Shown here piece by piece: positions 39,714-40,784 of a stretch of 40,784 nucleotides of DNA (positions within the stretch are counted from its first letter, which is position 1; each line of letters starts with the position of its first letter). The notes beneath the pieces are model-generated. The model was not told where the DNA came from and searched no databases. It saw nothing but the letters and a program-made list of their open reading frames with translations. Source of the DNA: Acidobacteriota bacterium (GTDB lineage: Bacteria > Acidobacteriota > UBA6911 > JACQSX01); the NCBI GenBank assembly GCA_016199665.1, contig JACQGG010000040.1, forward strand, positions 1 through 40,784. The letters are read 5' to 3'. The position numbers and the translations under genes were made by a program.

Positions 39714-40282
39714 AAAATTTCAAGGTGGTGGCTTTTGTTGTGGGGCTCGTATTTGTCGTGATGATGGCTAATGCTGCCGCCCAGAATCTGGGTGAAGTGG
39801 TTTTTCAGCAGACCATAAACACGGCAGAGAAAAAGTCGTTGCTGTATCACTTCGTTGCGAAGGTGGGCAACGGTTTCGACACTGCGCTGAGCCTTTCCAA
39901 TGTCCGCACCAATCCGATTACAACCGCTCCGACGCCGGGCTCGTTTACCATTTACGCGGTGAGCAACACCCCATCCAGTGGCGGCACCGTGACGGTCGGG
40001 ACAGCGGATCAGCTGACCAATGCGCGCTACAACACGATAACGGTTGGCGGGAAGCGCGGTCTGGTTGAGACAGCCTCCTTCTTCCTCAGTGAATTCCTGA
40101 CGGATCGAGGGTTCACTTCTGCCAACTTTGTCGGCTACATGATTATCAACCACGCCTTCCCAGTCGGGACCGGAGTGGCCAATGCCATTGATTTCGCGAG
40201 CGGGGTTGGCTTTAACATCAGCTATGCCGCCGCACAGTATGACAGAACGGCTACTACGCCGACTACCAACACAAAGGAGTAG
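39710..40282 (+). CDS. Small secreted beta-rich protein
   Basis: 190 aa from ATG 39710, with AAAGGAG 11 bases upstream. The signal peptide is clear (MKNFKVVAFVVGLVFVVMMANAAAQ). The mature domain is one beta-sandwich-like unit: LLYHFVAKVGNGFDTALSLSNV, GSFTIYAVSN, then FVGYMIINHAFPVGTGVANAID. The first phrase resembles the FAHLSQGVDFSTQVSLVNP units at the end of the YVTN propeller protein (23.7-26.3 kb), so the two probably share a domain family. A strong promoter, an unusual leader and an intrinsic terminator suggest it is highly expressed and monocistronic. Function unknown; a structural or surface protein is my guess. Confidence 0.88.
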   Translation: MKNFKVVAFVVGLVFVVMMANAAAQNLGEVVFQQTINTAEKKSLLYHFVAKVGNGFDTALSLSNVRTNPITTAPTPGSFTIYAVSNTPSSGGTVTVGTADQLTNARYNTITVGGKRGLVETASFFLSEFLTDRGFTSANFVGYMIINHAFPVGTGVANAIDFASGVGFNISYAAAQYDRTATTPTTNTKE

Positions 40283-40318
40283 CAACGGGCTCTGCGGTTT
40301 TTCCTTGAGTCGAGAAAA

Positions 40319-40345
40319 GGGGGTGCGGTCGCGCCCCCTTTTTTT
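40319..40345 (+). terminator. Intrinsic terminator
   Basis: GGGGGTGC and GCGCCCCC form an 8-bp stem (one G-T pair) with a 4-base loop, followed directly by seven T. It lies 37 bases past the stop of the secreted protein gene and five bases before the next ATG. Confidence 0.9.
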
Positions 40346-40349
40346 GTTT

Positions 40350-40784
40350 ATGAGGCGATTGGTTGTCTGCTGCATTTTTTTTGCGCTCTCTATATGGCAC
40401 TTCGGGAGAGCTGCAGGCAGCGACGAGGCGGCGCTCACATCCCGCGCGTCTCAGTTTTACCAGCTTCAGATCGCCGGCAAGCGTTCTCAGGCGGCGCAAC
40501 TGGTAGAGCCAAAAACACGCGATCTGTTTCTTAACGGCAGAGCGCTCCCCTACGTATCCGCTCGAGTCAATCGCGTACAAATCCTGGGACCGGCGGACGC
40601 AGAAGTGGAGATGACTGTAGACCTGATGCTGCCCCTGTTCCCTGGTCCGGTTTCCCGGACATTTCCGACACCTTGGAAAAAGACCGGCGGAAAATGGTAC
40701 TTTGTCGTCGATACCTCCGCAGTTCAGTTCGCTCTGTCGCAGGGAAAGGGCGCGCCTCCCGATGTCAGGCCCGCGCTCACAACC
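40350..40784 (+). CDS. Exported protein, cut by the window edge
   Basis: 145 codons are visible from ATG 40350 with no stop before the right edge. The start is a signal peptide (MRRLVVCCIFFALSIWHFGRAAG), followed by SQFYQLQIAGKRSQAAQLVEPKTRDLF and a mixed domain with DLMLPLFPGPVSRTFPTPWKKTGGKWYFVV. The visible part reads like an exported nuclear-transport-factor-2-type or hypothetical domain, but I do not recognise the family. No ribosome binding site precedes the ATG, which sits just after the terminator T-run; a TTG at 40359 with GAGG is an alternative start. Its own promoter is not visible, so it may depend on read-through. Confidence 0.72.
   Translation, partial: MRRLVVCCIFFALSIWHFGRAAGSDEAALTSRASQFYQLQIAGKRSQAAQLVEPKTRDLFLNGRALPYVSARVNRVQILGPADAEVEMTVDLMLPLFPGPVSRTFPTPWKKTGGKWYFVVDTSAVQFALSQGKGAPPDVRPALTT

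Overview
The window looks like chromosomal DNA of a Gram-negative, moderately GC-rich bacterium. It carries lipid A synthesis (lpxB), a complete core of type IVa pilus genes and many Sec-exported proteins. The style of the exported proteins (12-blade NHL-repeat protein, YVTN-type propeller, FG-GAP protein, TMTC-like TPR protein) suggests an Acidobacteriota member. That assignment is inference from gene content only. The gene order pilB-pilT-pilC-pilS-pilR-pilA also occurs in Myxococcus and Geobacter.

Layout. (1) 0.3-6.3 kb, minus strand: an ECF sigma factor, a protein of unknown role resembling the C-terminal module of HerA-type ATPases, then mnmA, lpxB and an exported M1-peptidase-like/TPR protein, the last three overlapping by a few bases. 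(2) 6.6-10.2 kb, minus strand: a dCache-HAMP histidine kinase and an NtrC-type response regulator sharing an ATGA overlap, with a readable sigma70-type promoter. (3) 10.2-11.8 kb: a COG3375-type GNAT gene followed by a menC/N-succinylamino-acid-racemase gene that has lost its middle third and its frame. (4) 12.1-13.5 kb: a small coiled-coil protein built on 21-bp repeats, and a UbiA-family prenyltransferase of the MqnP type. (5) 13.5-21.5 kb: the pilus core pilB, pilT, pilC, pilS, then pilR on the opposite strand, converging on pilS and overlapping it by 89 bases, then pilA behind a near-consensus sigma54 promoter. (6) 21.5-26.3 kb, minus strand: two large secreted beta-propeller proteins. (7) 26.6-29.7 kb: minor pilins FimT-, PilV- and PilW-like in a compact operon, with a divergent PilX-like gene. 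(8) 29.8-33.5 kb: a TMTC-like membrane TPR protein, a divergent P-loop kinase-like protein and a small exported protein. (9) 33.6-36.0 kb: a GAF-like protein translationally coupled to a class I aminotransferase. (10) 36.1-39.5 kb: an ECF sigma/zinc-finger anti-sigma/exported protein operon, divergent from an exported FG-GAP protein that shares an NPFL motif with the anti-sigma factor. (11) 39.5-40.8 kb: a secreted protein with a strong promoter, an unusual 5' leader and an intrinsic terminator, then an exported protein cut by the window edge.

How it works together. PilB and PilT are the extension and retraction motors on the PilC platform, and PilA is the major pilin. PilS/PilR with sigma54 should control pilA. 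FimT/PilV/PilW/PilX-like proteins would form the priming or tip complex. No PilY1 is seen, but two secreted beta-propellers sit between pilA and the minor pilins, which makes a PilY1-like tip role a testable idea. PilM/N/O/P/Q and the prepilin peptidase are not in the window. All functional statements come from reading motifs by eye; no database search or alignment was run.
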